Below, piece by piece: positions 27,101 through 27,500 of a stretch of 27,500 bases of DNA. How positions within the stretch are numbered: position 1 is the stretch's first letter; every line of letters starts with the position of its first letter. Below the pieces are notes generated by a model. It was not told the DNA's origin. It worked only from the letters and a program-made list of their open reading frames with translations, and made no database searches. The translations under genes and the position numbers were made by a program. Source of the stretch: Prorocentrum cordatum (lineage: Eukaryota > Sar > Dinophyceae > Prorocentrales > Prorocentraceae). The DNA is taken from contig CAUYUJ010008627.1 of assembly GCA_963575745.1 (NCBI GenBank), forward strand, positions 1-27,500. The letters run 5' to 3'.

Positions 27101-27500
27101 ATCCAGGAGCGCCCATGCCCGTCAAATTTTACAAAACGAGCGTTTCGCTCGAGAGGTTCTTTGAATTTCTGCGCGCAGGACGCGCCATCCTCGAGCGGGC
27201 AAACAAAAAGTCAACATTTTGACATTTTTTTGTGTCCCGGTAGGGGCTCCAGACTTCTGTTTCTTCCGAGGATTCTGCTAAAAATGCCCCGCGTTTTTTT
27301 TTGTTACTATGGGAAACTGGTGTCTGTAGACATTGTGATTTATCGAGGGTCCGAAATGGGGGGCGCACTTTCCTCGAAAGCTTTTTTTCCACGCCGAATT
27401 GGGCTTTACCTTGTTTTTAATCGGACGGAAATCCGCCAGCCTCCATCAAGCCGGAATTGGGGGGCTTAACGAAATTAAAAGGGAACCTTGGGCCAGAGCC
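27101..27500. other. Less GC-rich flank, no supported gene; small hairpin
   Basis: After the satellite the base composition becomes clearly more AT-rich, with T7-T9 runs. CGAGCG (27137-27142) and CGCTCG (27146-27151) form a perfect 6-bp stem with a TTT loop; the T-run typical of a terminator does not follow directly. A plus frame reads to 27469 (ending IRQPPSSRNWGA), but most of it lacks protein-like features, so it is not called. Confidence 0.45.

Noticed and set aside
27068-27469. 134-codon plus-strand frame at the window end
   Set aside because: The first part is satellite sequence and the rest lacks motifs or clear protein-like composition.

Overview
The window looks like nuclear DNA of a dinoflagellate (core dinoflagellate or Symbiodiniaceae-like; species not determinable). 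Four things point there: (1) a minus-strand Ty1/copia-type retroelement whose Gag-like, protease, integrase and reverse transcriptase motifs have the wording I associate with dinoflagellate copia elements; (2) a 21-base stretch at 17740-17760 matching the dinoflagellate trans-spliced leader (DinoSL) at 18 of 21 positions; (3) many short tandem arrays and very long G, C, A and T runs; (4) GC-rich coding-like islands with no bacterial operon structure. I see no rRNA, tRNA, CRISPR array or bacterial gene.

Layout. 1-822: unassigned DNA with a hairpin and one broken coding island. 823-4056: G/C homopolymers, a 1.3 kb degenerate 7-bp array holding an exact 149-bp tandem duplication, CCAGCC and CCAGGAGG repeats, and a second short 7-bp patch. 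4057-9232: three or four plus-strand coding islands (4057-4696, 6346-7077, 7150-7383, 8395-9232) separated by low-complexity DNA. 9233-12923: nested minisatellites, including 21-bp TTTACAACCAG repeats in one orientation at 9771-9957 and in the other at 11425-11535. 12924-15095 and 15663-15943: the longest plus-strand coding islands, unknown function, broken by frameshifts that often sit in homopolymers. 15944-17739: G/C-rich DNA with G21 and G28 tracts. 17740-18316: DinoSL-like sequence followed by a 156-codon open frame. About 18310-24769: the copia element on the minus strand, in the order Gag-like, protease, unusual C/H-rich domain, integrase, reverse transcriptase, RNase H. 24738-25425: an open frame with a 24-28-residue repeat, just upstream of gag. 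25660-27100: a 42-bp satellite of about 34 units. 27101-27500: less GC-rich DNA with no supported gene.

Reading of the whole. The retroelement is defective: frames change repeatedly, an in-frame stop lies in the integrase, the reverse transcriptase active-site Asp pair reads Glu-His, and RNase H stops short. The plus-strand islands could be exons of one or two dinoflagellate genes with repeat-filled introns, or remnants of separate genes; the sequence alone does not decide. Several of their frame changes fall in homopolymers (T9, C7, G8, A7), so uncorrected read errors are a serious alternative to real decay. No function is assigned to the islands.
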